Shown here piece by piece: positions 1 to 6,147 of a stretch of 11,778 nt of DNA (positions are counted from its first letter, which is position 1; the number at the start of each line of letters is the position of its first letter). The stretch is from assembly GCA_002421865.1 (NCBI GenBank), contig DISE01000114.1, forward strand, positions 1 to 11,778, read 5' to 3'. The position numbers were made by a program, and so were the translations under genes. Under the pieces are notes generated by a model that was given only the letters and a program-made list of their open reading frames with translations, was not told the origin of the DNA and did no database searches. Source of the DNA: Castellaniella sp. UBA6218 (GTDB lineage Bacteria; Pseudomonadota; Gammaproteobacteria; Burkholderiales; Burkholderiaceae_B).

Positions 1-124
1 CCCAGACGAAGCTGTAGTTGAAGACGTAGCGGGCCACGACCTGGGCGAAGGTCACTACGGTCATGGCGGCCAGGAGAAAGGCGATCAGGCCTTCCTCAGT
101 GTGTTCCAGCCAGTTTTTCAGCAT
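1..124 (-). CDS. dctQ: TRAP transporter small permease subunit (DctQ family), partial
   Basis: Only the first 41 codons are present; the gene continues beyond the left edge. The translation begins MLKNWLEHTEEGLIAFLLAA and continues with a hydrophobic segment (about residues 12-30) and then VARYVFNYSFVW. This amphipathic opening, first membrane helix and R-Y-V-F-N pattern are typical of the four-helix DctQ small subunit. In TRAP transporters DctQ joins the large DctM subunit in the inner membrane to import the ligand delivered by the periplasmic DctP protein, driven by a sodium or proton gradient. The ATG at 124 has a good Shine-Dalgarno sequence (AGGAG at about 133-137). The gene follows dctP on the same strand with a 76-bp gap, so co-transcription is very likely. 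A dctM gene is expected to the left but cannot be seen. Confidence 0.88.
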   Translation of the reverse strand, partial: MLKNWLEHTEEGLIAFLLAAMTVVTFAQVVARYVFNYSFVW

Positions 125-151
125 GGAAGAATCTCCTGTCCAGGATACGAA

Positions 152-173
152 ACGGCCGCTGGAAAGCGGCCGT
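152..173 (-). promoter_or_regulatory. Intercistronic stem-loop between dctP and dctQ
   Basis: A perfect 9-bp inverted repeat (ACGGCCGCT / AGCGGCCGT) encloses a 4-nt loop. It lies just after the dctP stop and ends about 15 nt before the dctQ Shine-Dalgarno. There is no T-run on the minus strand after the stem, so it is not a canonical intrinsic terminator. Stem-loops in this position after binding-protein genes are known to protect the upstream mRNA from 3' decay or to lower downstream expression. That role is inferred here. Confidence 0.6.
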
Positions 174-200
174 GTTCAGGCGGTCGGGAAGTCCCGCGCC

Positions 201-1205
201 TTATTGCTGATTCGAGGCGACGGCGGCGTCGATGATGTCCTTGCCGATCTGATCCTGGAATTTGTCCCAGACCGGTTTCAGGGCGGAACGCCAGGCGGCG
301 ACGTCTTCCTTGGTCAGGGTCTGGATCTTGGCCTTGCCGGCCTCGGCGATACGCTTCTGGTCGCGGTCGTTGATCTCGGCGGCCAGCTTGTTGGCGTGCT
401 CCGTGGCACCGGCCATCGCCTTCTGCAGGCCGGCGCGCACGTCCTCGGGCAGGCCGTCCCACCAGCCGGAGTTGGTGATCACCATGTAGTCCAGCGCGCC
501 ATGGTTGGTGACGGCGATGGTCTTCTGGACTTCATGGAATTTCTGCGAATAGATGTTGGACCAGGGGTTCTCGGCGCCGTCGACCACCCCGGTCTGCAGG
601 GCCTGGTAGACCTCGGAGAAGGCCAGCTTCTGGGGATTGGCGCCCAACTGGCGGAACTGGGCCTCGAGCACGTCGGAGGACTGGATGCGGAACTTCAGTC
701 CCTTGACGTCCTCGGGGCGCACCAGCTTGTCCTTGTTGCTGGAGAGCTGCTTGAGGCCGTTGTGCCAGTAGGCCAGGCCCTTGATGCCCTTGGACTTCAT
801 CGAATCCAGCAGTTCCTGGCCTTTGGGGCTGGCCTGGAAGCGGTCCAGGGCTGCCATGTCGTCGAACATGAAGGGCAGATCGAAGATCTGCAGCTTCTTG
901 GTATAGCGGTCGAATTTCGCCAGGGACGGCGCGATGATCTGCACGTCGCCCAGCAGCAGGGCTTCCATTTCCTTGCCGTCGCCGAAGAGCTGGGAATTGG
1001 AGAACACCTGGACCTCGACCTTGCCCGGCAGGGCGGCCTCGGCCAGTTCCTTGAACTTGAGCGCGCCCTGGCCTTTGGGGGTGTTTTCGGCCACGACGTG
1101 GCTGAACTTCACGACGATGGGGGCGGCGTGGGCGGTGGCGGCAGCCAGACCCAGCGTCAGGGACAGGCCGACGGCGGCGGCGATGCGGGTGGTCGCGAAT
1201 TTCAT
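201..1205 (-). CDS. dctP: TRAP transporter substrate-binding protein, DctP family (C4-dicarboxylate type)
   Basis: A 334-residue periplasmic binding protein, the usual length for the DctP family. Residues 1-27 form a signal peptide (basic start, hydrophobic core, AHA cleavage motif), and the mature protein begins about APIVVKFSHVVAENTPKGQG. The family core is clear: KFRIQSSDV around residues 171-179, where Arg173 corresponds to the conserved carboxylate-binding arginine, then FSEVYQALQTGVVDGAENP around 196-214 and SNIYSQKFHEVQK around 216-228. The last two blocks are those of C4-dicarboxylate (malate/succinate/fumarate) binders, so a dicarboxylate ligand is likely but not proven. The frame is open far upstream, but the ATG at 1205 is chosen because it begins the signal peptide and is preceded by GGAG. 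It is followed by dctQ on the same strand. Confidence 0.93.
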   Translation of the reverse strand: MKFATTRIAAAVGLSLTLGLAAATAHAAPIVVKFSHVVAENTPKGQGALKFKELAEAALPGKVEVQVFSNSQLFGDGKEMEALLLGDVQIIAPSLAKFDRYTKKLQIFDLPFMFDDMAALDRFQASPKGQELLDSMKSKGIKGLAYWHNGLKQLSSNKDKLVRPEDVKGLKFRIQSSDVLEAQFRQLGANPQKLAFSEVYQALQTGVVDGAENPWSNIYSQKFHEVQKTIAVTNHGALDYMVITNSGWWDGLPEDVRAGLQKAMAGATEHANKLAAEINDRDQKRIAEAGKAKIQTLTKEDVAAWRSALKPVWDKFQDQIGKDIIDAAVASNQQ

Positions 1206-1298
1206 GGGGGAGGTCTCCGGGGTTGAGGCGCGCCATGCAGTAAAGGACGATGGCGTCCGGCTGACAATCGGCTGACTGAATGACAGTTGAACGAGCGG

Positions 1299-1328
1299 AG
1301 TATAGGCAAGAATCGATGAGCGCGTCGA
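1299..1328 (-). promoter_or_regulatory. Candidate sigma-70 promoter for dctP
   Basis: On the minus strand, TCGACG (1328-1323, 4 of 6 matches to TTGACA) is separated by 18 nt from TATACT (1304-1299, 5 of 6 matches to TATAAT). Transcription would start near 1292 and give a leader of about 87 nt. No other plausible -10 element was noticed between the preceding gene (ends 1382) and dctP. Confidence 0.45.
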
Positions 1329-1345
1329 CAGGGGCAAACCACTAG

Positions 1346-1381
1346 AAAAAACCCTTGCGGCGGGATGGGTCCGGGCGGACT
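1346..1381 (-). terminator. Weak candidate terminator after the hemerythrin-like gene
   Basis: Directly after the stop of the hemerythrin-like gene, the minus strand carries a short GTCCG/CGGAC dyad (1364-1375 region). A CCC...GGG pair and a run of six T (complement of 1346-1351) follow. The stems are short, so this is only a possible intrinsic terminator. It would separate this gene from dctP, whose own promoter lies 20-50 bp further on. Confidence 0.27.
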
Positions 1382-1846
1382 TCAGGCGTCGTCGAGCCGT
1401 GTGCAGTCGGCGGCCAGCGCATCCAGCGCCGCGTCGTCCAGCAGTCGGGCCGCCATCGGCAGCAGTTCCCCGTCGGCGCGCGCGAGCCAGGCCCGGTAGT
1501 CGTCGGCCCATGTGGCCAGGACATCGCTGGCGACCGCGACGGCAGCCCCATTCAGGGCGGGGCGAACCGTCTGGCGCCAGCGCCGGTCCAGGTCAGCCCG
1601 ATCCCTGGCCAGACCGCCGGTCATGCCCTTGATGCAGACGGCGTCGGATCCCGCCATGGACTCGATCAGCGCGGCAAACAGGTGCTGTTCCACGATGTCG
1701 TGCGCGGCCCGCGCCGGGCCGTCGATCCAGGCCGCGAAGGCGGACCAGCGGTCTGTGCCGCCCAGAGTGGCCTGGAGGCGCCGCCGGGTCTCGGCGTGGA
1801 TGGCCTGCAGCCGGGCGATCGGGTCCGGTAAGGACGGGGCGGACAT
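1382..1846 (-). CDS. Hemerythrin-like (HHE-domain) protein with incomplete metal-ligand set
   Basis: A 154-residue, probably cytosolic, all-helical protein without signal peptide or membrane segment. The layout resembles bacterial hemerythrin/HHE four-helix bundles: IHAETRRRL (His17), AAHDIVEQHLFAAL (His49, Glu53), LARDRADLDRRW, then YRAWLARADGELLPMAARLL. Hemerythrins bind a di-iron centre through His and acidic residues on all four helices and sense or carry oxygen or nitric oxide. Here His17, the H-x3-E pair and Asp125 remain. The helix-C histidine position appears to be Arg83 and the helix-D histidine position Trp120. The alignment is from memory, so the ligand loss needs checking. The ATG at 1846 has AGGAG 7 nt upstream; an upstream in-frame extension to 1999 lacks family similarity and crosses the control region. 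The gene is divergent from the ABC operon. Confidence 0.72.
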   Translation of the reverse strand: MSAPSLPDPIARLQAIHAETRRRLQATLGGTDRWSAFAAWIDGPARAAHDIVEQHLFAALIESMAGSDAVCIKGMTGGLARDRADLDRRWRQTVRPALNGAAVAVASDVLATWADDYRAWLARADGELLPMAARLLDDAALDALAADCTRLDDA

Positions 1847-1900
1847 GGCGACTCCTGGATGAGAATGCCCTATCGTAGCGCTCAGGCCCGGTTCGGATCC

Positions 1901-1962
1901 AATCCTGCTCAGGATTTCCATATTTCCTATAGGAATAAAGAAATGGTTAACAAATCGTTGTT
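1901..1962. promoter_or_regulatory. Divergent control region with three inverted repeats
   Basis: The 185-bp gap (1847-2031) between the hemerythrin-like gene and the ABC operon is much richer in A+T than its surroundings. It holds three perfect dyads: AATCCTG-CT-CAGGATT (1901-1916), the 12-bp palindrome TTCCTATAGGAA (1924-1935) and AACAA-ATCG-TTGTT (1949-1962). The first two share TCCT/AGGA half-sites and their centres are 21 bp apart, about two helical turns. A minus-strand promoter is possible: TTGTTA (1953-1948), 16 nt, TATAGG (1931-1926), whose -10 sits inside the palindrome. A plus-strand promoter is less clear (TTGTTG at 1958-1963, 18 nt, TAAAGT at 1982-1987). The regulator is not encoded in the window. 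Confidence 0.5.
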
Positions 1963-2031
1963 GCTCATTAAGGCGGATCGTTAAAGTATTGAAGATCATT
2001 GAACCAATCCTTTTCCGGCGATTTTCCGCGT

Positions 2032-2805
2032 ATGAACCTTTCCTTCAGACAAGTTGAAAAGCATTTCGGCGACCTGCGGGTGGTGGAATGCTTCGAACGC
2101 GACATCGCGCCGGGCGAACTGGTGGCGCTGGTCGGTCCCTCGGGCTGCGGCAAGTCCACGTTGCTGCACATGGCCGCAGGCCTGGAAAAACCTTCGTCCG
2201 GCCAGGTGCTTACCGACGGGCGGCCAGTGCGTAGGCCCGATCCCAGCCGCATGCTGATGTTCCAGGAAAATGCGCTGTATCCCTGGCTGACCCTGGTCCA
2301 GAACGTGGCCATGGCCCTGGAGCTGCAGAAGGTCGGCCGGGCCGAGGCCCAGCGCCAGGCGCGGCTGTGGCTCGACAAGGTCCGGCTCAAGGGTTTCGAG
2401 GACTATTTCCCGCACCAGGTCTCGGGCGGCATGCGCCAGCGCTGCGCCCTGGCGCGCGCCTTCATCACGCATCCCGAGGTGCTGCTGCTGGACGAGCCTT
2501 TCGGCGCGTTGGACGCGCTGACCCGCATGACCCTGCAGGACGCCTTGCGTACCCTGATTCGAGAAACCCGGCCCACGGTGCTGCTGGTGACCCATGATGT
2601 GGACGAGGCGCTGTTCCTGGCCGACCGCATCCTGGTCTTCAGCGCCCGGCCGTCGCGCGTGCTGAAGGAATTCCACCTGTCGGACACGGACAAGACCCAC
2701 GATCTGTCGAATTTCGCCGCCATGCGCCGGGAGATCCTGGGCCTGCTGGGCATCGTCGACGACACCGAACACTCATCTTCCATTCCCGAGGAACTCGCAG
2801 CATGA
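2032..2805 (+). CDS. ABC transporter ATP-binding protein (SsuB/TauB/NrtD class)
   Basis: A 257-residue cytosolic ATPase that powers solute import by the neighbouring permease. All nucleotide-binding elements are present: Walker A GPSGCGKST (residues 35-43), Q-loop Gln78 in MLMFQENALYPW, signature VSGGMRQR (130-137), Walker B VLLLDEP with catalytic Glu155, D-loop ALDA, and switch His188 in VTHDVDEAL. The FQE-x-x-L-x-P-W pattern and overall length are those of the nitrate/sulfonate/taurine importer ATPases. Two starts are possible: ATG at 2032 (MNLSFRQVEKHFG, matching family starts) or an in-frame TTG at 1999 adding 11 residues. Neither has a strong Shine-Dalgarno, and the ATG is preferred. The stop overlaps the next start as ATGA, implying translational coupling. 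Confidence 0.93.
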   Translation: MNLSFRQVEKHFGDLRVVECFERDIAPGELVALVGPSGCGKSTLLHMAAGLEKPSSGQVLTDGRPVRRPDPSRMLMFQENALYPWLTLVQNVAMALELQKVGRAEAQRQARLWLDKVRLKGFEDYFPHQVSGGMRQRCALARAFITHPEVLLLDEPFGALDALTRMTLQDALRTLIRETRPTVLLVTHDVDEALFLADRILVFSARPSRVLKEFHLSDTDKTHDLSNFAAMRREILGLLGIVDDTEHSSSIPEELAA

Positions 2806-3818
2806 AACTGAATCGTTTTCTGACGCCGGGCCGTCGCTTCCTGATCCCGCTGTTCGCCGCGTTGGCGTTGGCCTCCCAGGCGCAGGCCGCCGAGCCCTTC
2901 AAGGTCGGCTATATTCGCGTCATGGACGACGCCCAGGCCATCGCTGCCTACGAAGGCAAGTTCTATGAGAAACAGGGCCTGGACGTGCAACTGGTCGAGT
3001 TCAAGTCGGGCACCGACCTGATCAAGGCCATCGTCGGCGGTCAGCTCGATACCGGTGTGCTGGGCTTCACCAACGCCGCCTCCTGGTCCTCGCGTGGCGC
3101 GGACCTGAAGGTCGTCGGTGGCGCGCAGCGCGGCTTCCACGCGCTGGTGGTGCGCGAAGACGCGGGCATCAAGGACGTGGCCGGCCTGAAAGGGCACACC
3201 CTGGCTTCGCAAAAAGAGGGCAGCACAGCCGATACGGTGCTGCGAGGCGTGGTGCTGAAAAACGCCGGCCTGGCGCCCGAAGACCTGTCCATCCTGGGCG
3301 TGAGCCCGCAGGTGGCCGTGCAGTCCCTGGTCGGCAAGCGCGTGGACGCGGCTTTCCTTTTCGAGCCCCAGGCCAGCATCGCCCAGTTGATCGCGCCAGT
3401 GAAGCAGATCTACGAGATCGGCGAGGTCTGGCCCTTCCCCTGCATGGTGACGATCACCTCGGGCGAGACCCTGAAGAACAAGAAAGATCTGGTCTGGAAA
3501 TCGCTGGACGCCCAGCGTGAAGCCATCGACCTGTTGCAGAAGAAACCCGACGAGGCGGCCAAGCTCATCGCCGGCTACTTCATCGCCGAGCCGACCTTGA
3601 AGACGTTGAAGCATGGCGATGTGCCTCGCGAGCAGGTCATCAGCAAGGCGATCCAGACCCAGACTTTCAGCGCCGCGCTGACGCCGCAGGACTTGTCTCG
3701 CATGCAGGAAGTGGCCGACATCATGCAGGCCCAGGGCGCGCTCAAGACCAAGGACGGCAAGCCCTACGAGGTGAAGTCCATCGTCGATCTGGACTGGCAG
3801 CGCGCCCGCAAGCTTTGA
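2802..3818 (+). CDS. ABC transporter substrate-binding protein (NMT1/SsuA/ThiY-like)
   Basis: A 338-residue periplasmic binding protein. Residues 1-29 form a signal peptide (RR in the n-region, hydrophobic core, AQA|AEP cleavage). The mature part starts FKVGYIRVMDDAQAIAAYEGKFYEKQGLDVQLV, the usual opening of NMT1/SsuA-like proteins. Typical features follow: EFKSGTDLIKAIVGGQLDTGVLG (66-88), DVAGLKGHTLASQKEGSTADTVLRGVL-type hinge region (125-150), and GKRVDAAFLFEPQ (178-190). Family ligands include nitrate, alkanesulfonates, taurine, thiamine pyrimidine precursors and aromatics; the sequence does not decide between them, and no linked enzyme helps. GAGGAA at 2788-2793 gives a good ribosome site. 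The start overlaps the ATPase stop by 4 nt. Confidence 0.9.
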   Translation: MKLNRFLTPGRRFLIPLFAALALASQAQAAEPFKVGYIRVMDDAQAIAAYEGKFYEKQGLDVQLVEFKSGTDLIKAIVGGQLDTGVLGFTNAASWSSRGADLKVVGGAQRGFHALVVREDAGIKDVAGLKGHTLASQKEGSTADTVLRGVVLKNAGLAPEDLSILGVSPQVAVQSLVGKRVDAAFLFEPQASIAQLIAPVKQIYEIGEVWPFPCMVTITSGETLKNKKDLVWKSLDAQREAIDLLQKKPDEAAKLIAGYFIAEPTLKTLKHGDVPREQVISKAIQTQTFSAALTPQDLSRMQEVADIMQAQGALKTKDGKPYEVKSIVDLDWQRARKL

Positions 3819-3827
3819 TGGGTGGCT

Positions 3828-3937
3828 GGGTGCGATAATGGCACCCCCGCCTCCTGGGCCTGTTCGCGCGGACCGCGGCTCGCCGCGGCGAGCGGGGACA
3901 GGCTGAAATCCTGATGGCCGAGCCTGTGCTCGGCCAT
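3828..3937 (+). promoter_or_regulatory. Structured intercistronic region with three stem-loops
   Basis: The 135-nt gap between the binding-protein and permease genes contains three perfect dyads: GGGTGC/GCACCC with a 7-nt loop (3828-3846), GCTCGCCG/CGGCGAGC (3878-3893), and ATGGCCGAG/CTCGGCCAT with a 6-nt loop (3914-3937). The middle element can also fold as CCGCGG-CTCG-CCGCGG (3873-3888). It is flanked by an outer GCCTGT/ACAGGC pair (about 3858-3863 and 3897-3902). The last stem ends 16 nt before the permease start codon. None is followed by a T-run. Likely roles are 3'-end protection of the binding-protein message or partial shut-off of the permease; a ligand-sensing element is possible but I recognise no known riboswitch motif. 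Confidence 0.5.
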
Positions 3938-3953
3938 GCCATGTCCGGAATCC

Positions 3954-4727
3954 ATGAGTAAAAAACGACGCCTCTCTCCCGCCGCGCGCAAGCTGGCCAT
4001 GCTGATCGCCATCGCCGCCATCCTGCTGTTCTGGCAGATGGCCGCCTGGACCTTGCCGGACTTCCTGATGCCGGGCGTGCCCAAGGTGCTGGAACGCGTA
4101 TGGCACGACATCCAGACCGCCGAATTCCGCTCCATCCTGGCCGGCAGCATGGGGCGGCTGGGTGTCGGCTATGGTTTCGCGCTGCTGTTCGGCATCGGCT
4201 TTGGTCTGGCTGGCGGCCTGCTGGTGTTCTTCCGCGAAGTCCTGAAGTCCGCCATCATCGTGCTGCAGTCGATTCCATCCATCGCCTGGGTCCCCCTGTT
4301 CCTGATCCTGATGGGTTTTGGCAACGTGCCCATCATCGTGGTGATCGCGCTGGCGGCGTTCTTTCCGGCGGCCCTGTCGGTCATGAACGCCACCGAGAGC
4401 GTGCTGCAGACCCATGTGTCCGCCGCCCGTGTCATGGGAGCGAACCCCTGGGACATGCTGCGGCGCGTTTACCTGCCCGCTGTCATGCCGGAATTGATCA
4501 CCGGTGCCCAGCTGGCCTTCGGCAACGCCTGGCGGGCCTTGATCTCCGCCGAGATGTTGATCGGTTTCGGCCAGGGCCTGGGCCGTTCGCTGGCCTATGC
4601 GGGCGAGACGGCGGACATGGTCGGCGTGATGGCCAACATCCTGACTATCGCCATCCTGGCCACGCTGATCGACCAGGTGTGCCTGGAAAACATCAAGCGC
4701 AAGGTGCTGCGCTATCAATACGTGTGA
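3954..4727 (+). CDS. ABC transporter permease (SsuC/TauC/NrtB class)
   Basis: A 257-residue inner-membrane protein with a basic cytosolic N terminus (MSKKRRLSPAARK) and about six hydrophobic segments, starting near residues 14-33. The EAA loop that contacts the ATPase is clear: AARVMGANPWDMLRRVYLPAVMPELITG (about 157-184). GNAWRALISAEML (190-202) and the RYQYV-type C terminus are also typical of this permease class. As is normal for this family it should act as a homodimer with two copies of the ATPase. The ATG at 3954 is chosen because GGAA lies 5 nt upstream and MSKKRR is a natural start. An in-frame ATG at 3936 would lie in the 3' arm of the stem-loop and lacks a Shine-Dalgarno. Confidence 0.92.
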   Translation: MSKKRRLSPAARKLAMLIAIAAILLFWQMAAWTLPDFLMPGVPKVLERVWHDIQTAEFRSILAGSMGRLGVGYGFALLFGIGFGLAGGLLVFFREVLKSAIIVLQSIPSIAWVPLFLILMGFGNVPIIVVIALAAFFPAALSVMNATESVLQTHVSAARVMGANPWDMLRRVYLPAVMPELITGAQLAFGNAWRALISAEMLIGFGQGLGRSLAYAGETADMVGVMANILTIAILATLIDQVCLENIKRKVLRYQYV

Positions 4728-4758
4728 GGCCCGGCGATCGGCCGGCGTGTGCGAAGCC

Positions 4759-5562
4759 ATGAAGGACTTTCCGAATCCATTTCTCCGGTCCGGCCTGCTG
4801 GCCGTGCTGGCGGCCGGGGCGCTGATCATTTTCCGGCCCGGCGTTGCGGCGGGCGCGCAGGCACCCGCTGCGGGCGATGGATGGATACTAGGGGTGGCCG
4901 AGGTGCCCGCCCCCCAGGCGCCGGGCGCCAAGGTCCGCACGGCGGCCCGCATCGAGGTTCTGGCCGGACAGGTCGGGCAGGGCGCCGCGCCTTTGCAGGC
5001 GGTGGCCGCCGAGCAGGCTGCGCAGCAGGTCGCCGACGGCGCGCTGGATGCCTGGGTGGGTGTATGGACTGGCGCAGACGCGTCCGCGGCAGGCGTGCGC
5101 GTCTCGCGATTGGCCTGGTCGGCCAGCCCCATGGCGATCATGCGCACTGATACCGACATCCGCGCATGGTCCGACCTGAGCGGGCGGACCGTCTGTCTGA
5201 GCGCGGACGGCCGCGTGCCCGGCGAATTATCGGCGCGTTTCGGCGCGATCGAACAGATCTATGCTTCGGCGGCCGACGCCTTGCTGGCGCTGCGGATCGG
5301 CCAGTGCGACGCGGCCGTCCAGGACGAAGATTTCATGAAGCAGCTGTTGGCGTTTCCCGAGTGGCGCAAGTTCTCGGCACAGTTGGCGCCTTATCGTTCG
5401 CAGGCGTTGACGCGGCTGGTACGGGATGATCTGTCCGCGCCCCGCGATGCGGCGGTCCGCCAGGCGACGTCTCCGCAGCGGCTGCGCGAACTGGCGCGCC
5501 AGCAGGCCCGGGACATCGCCTTCGAGGTCTATCTTGACCAGACGGTGCCGGACTGTCACTGA
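4759..5562 (+). CDS. Putative periplasmic protein resembling family-3 solute-binding proteins
   Basis: A 267-residue protein beginning 31 nt after the permease stop, so very likely the fourth gene of the operon. An N-terminal hydrophobic stretch (about residues 9-25) followed by GVAAGAQAP looks like a signal peptide cut near residue 33. The central part, DAWVGVWTGADAS...SRLAWSASPMAIMRTDTDIRAWSDLSGRTVCLSADG (about 97-151), then LLALRIGQCDAAVQDE (175-190), matches the second-lobe pattern of amino-acid-type (SBP_bac_3) binding proteins. Cys146 and Cys183 are placed as a possible disulfide. The N-terminal lobe (35-95) is Ala/Gln-rich and poorly recognisable, and ligand residues cannot be assigned. 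The ATG at 4759 is preceded by a weak GAAG; a GTG at 4747 would add four residues. It could be an accessory binding protein or a degenerate sensor. Confidence 0.7.
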   Translation: MKDFPNPFLRSGLLAVLAAGALIIFRPGVAAGAQAPAAGDGWILGVAEVPAPQAPGAKVRTAARIEVLAGQVGQGAAPLQAVAAEQAAQQVADGALDAWVGVWTGADASAAGVRVSRLAWSASPMAIMRTDTDIRAWSDLSGRTVCLSADGRVPGELSARFGAIEQIYASAADALLALRIGQCDAAVQDEDFMKQLLAFPEWRKFSAQLAPYRSQALTRLVRDDLSAPRDAAVRQATSPQRLRELARQQARDIAFEVYLDQTVPDCH

Positions 5563-5584
5563 GACCGCCTGGAGAAGGGGAGCG

Positions 5585-5666
5585 GGCGCCGAGTGGCGCC
5601 ACCGGAGGGCGCGAAACCGGACTGTTGCGGTTGCGCCGGATGTAAAGAGGCCGGGCCGGAGCCGGC
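5585..5666. terminator. Convergent intergenic region with GC-rich stem-loops
   Basis: The ABC operon and infA converge here with 106 bp between stops. On the operon side is GGCGCC-GAGT-GGCGCC (5585-5600). On the infA side, immediately after its stop, the minus strand reads GCCGG-CT-CCGGC (5666-5655) followed by CCGGCCTCTTT. Both could stop transcription, but neither has a proper T-run, so efficient intrinsic termination is uncertain. Confidence 0.3.
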
Positions 5667-5668
5667 GA

Positions 5669-5935
5669 TCAATGACGGCGGCGAGGCGCCGGGGCGCTGC
5701 TGGCGCCGGGACCGCGGTTCAGGTGGCGGAAAGTGATGCGGCCCTTGGTGAGATCGTAGGGCGACATTTCCAGAGTGACCTGGTCGCCGGCCAGGATACG
5801 GATGTGGTGCTTGCGCATCTTGCCACCGGTGTAGGCGATGACGGGGTGCCCATTGTCCAGGGTCACGCGGAAACGTGAATCCGGCAGGACTTCCGTCACG
5901 GATCCATGCATTTCGAGCAGTTCTTCTTTAGCCAT
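5669..5935 (-). CDS. infA: Translation initiation factor IF-1, C-terminally extended
   Basis: An 88-residue S1/OB-fold protein that binds the 30S ribosomal A site during initiation. It starts MAKEELLEMHGSVTEVLPDS and contains FRVTLDNGHPVIAYTGGKMRKHHIRILAGDQVTLEMSPYDLTKGRITFR (22-70), an almost full-length match to the 72-residue IF-1 pattern. After the usual end there is a tail of about 16 residues rich in Gly, Ala and Pro and ending PRRRH. The gene stands alone rather than in a ribosomal-protein operon, which in Betaproteobacteria suggests a second IF-1 copy; this is inference. The ATG at 5935 is fixed by homology and has GGAG about 9 nt upstream. The same frame stays open upstream to 6121, but that stretch does not resemble protein. 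Confidence 0.95.
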   Translation of the reverse strand: MAKEELLEMHGSVTEVLPDSRFRVTLDNGHPVIAYTGGKMRKHHIRILAGDQVTLEMSPYDLTKGRITFRHLNRGPGASSAPAPRRRH

Positions 5936-6059
5936 CGTGGTGTGCTCCGGTGAGGGGGACAAAGAATCAGCGGGCACGCGACGTTTGTGGACGCTGCATG
6001 CGGGCGGGGTCGCGGGACGATCGGAATCCGGGCAGGGGCGCGAAACCCCCGAGGGGACG

Positions 6060-6075
6060 GCGGGAAGAATCCCGC
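6060..6075 (-). promoter_or_regulatory. Stem-loop in the infA leader
   Basis: A perfect 6-bp stem (GCGGGA/TCCCGC) with a 4-nt loop lies in the predicted infA leader, which spans roughly 6123 to 5936. The rest of the 310-bp gene-free stretch 5936-6245 holds the infA promoter, a cluster of overlapping inverted repeats (6114-6147) and the upstream region of the DMT transporter genes. I see no gene there. Confidence 0.4.
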
Positions 6076-6113
6076 GTAGACTGGCAAAATGTGGCCAGAA
6101 TTGAAAACCGCTG

Positions 6114-6147
6114 ATTATCAAGCACTTATATGATAATGCTTGAAGTG
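6114..6147. repeat. Cluster of overlapping inverted repeats at the infA promoter
   Basis: Within 34 AT-rich bases there are three interlocking perfect dyads: ATTATCA/TGATAAT (6114-6120 with 6131-6137), TCAAGCA/TGCTTGA (6118-6124 with 6137-6143) and CACTT/AAGTG (6123-6127 with 6143-6147). The infA -10 hexamer (6130-6135) falls inside the first dyad. They may be a protein-binding operator or, as RNA of either strand, alternative mutually exclusive hairpins. Confidence 0.55.

Noticed and set aside
63..1226. A 387-codon plus-strand frame opposite dctP
   Set aside because: dctP is certain from signal peptide and family motifs; the opposite frame is repetitive Gly/Leu/Val-rich and begins inside dctQ.
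1847..1999. In-frame N-terminal extension of the hemerythrin-like gene
   Set aside because: The ATG at 1846 has a strong AGGAG at ideal spacing; the extension runs through the AT-rich palindromic control region and resembles no hemerythrin N terminus.
3819..3953. Known riboswitch (for example TPP) upstream of the permease gene
   Set aside because: The stems are present but I could not find the conserved TPP or other familiar aptamer core sequences, and the position inside the operon is atypical.
2403..5159. A 918-codon open frame on the minus strand, antisense to most of the ABC operon
   Set aside because: It lies opposite four well-supported genes with clear family motifs. Its translation is low-complexity (Gln, Gly, His, Ala-rich) with no recognisable domain. 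Long antisense frames are expected in high-GC DNA with biased codon use.
5936..6121. In-frame N-terminal extension of infA up to a TTG at 6121
   Set aside because: IF-1 proteins start at MAKE; the extension has no similarity, would cover the predicted leader, and the ATG at 5935 has its own Shine-Dalgarno.
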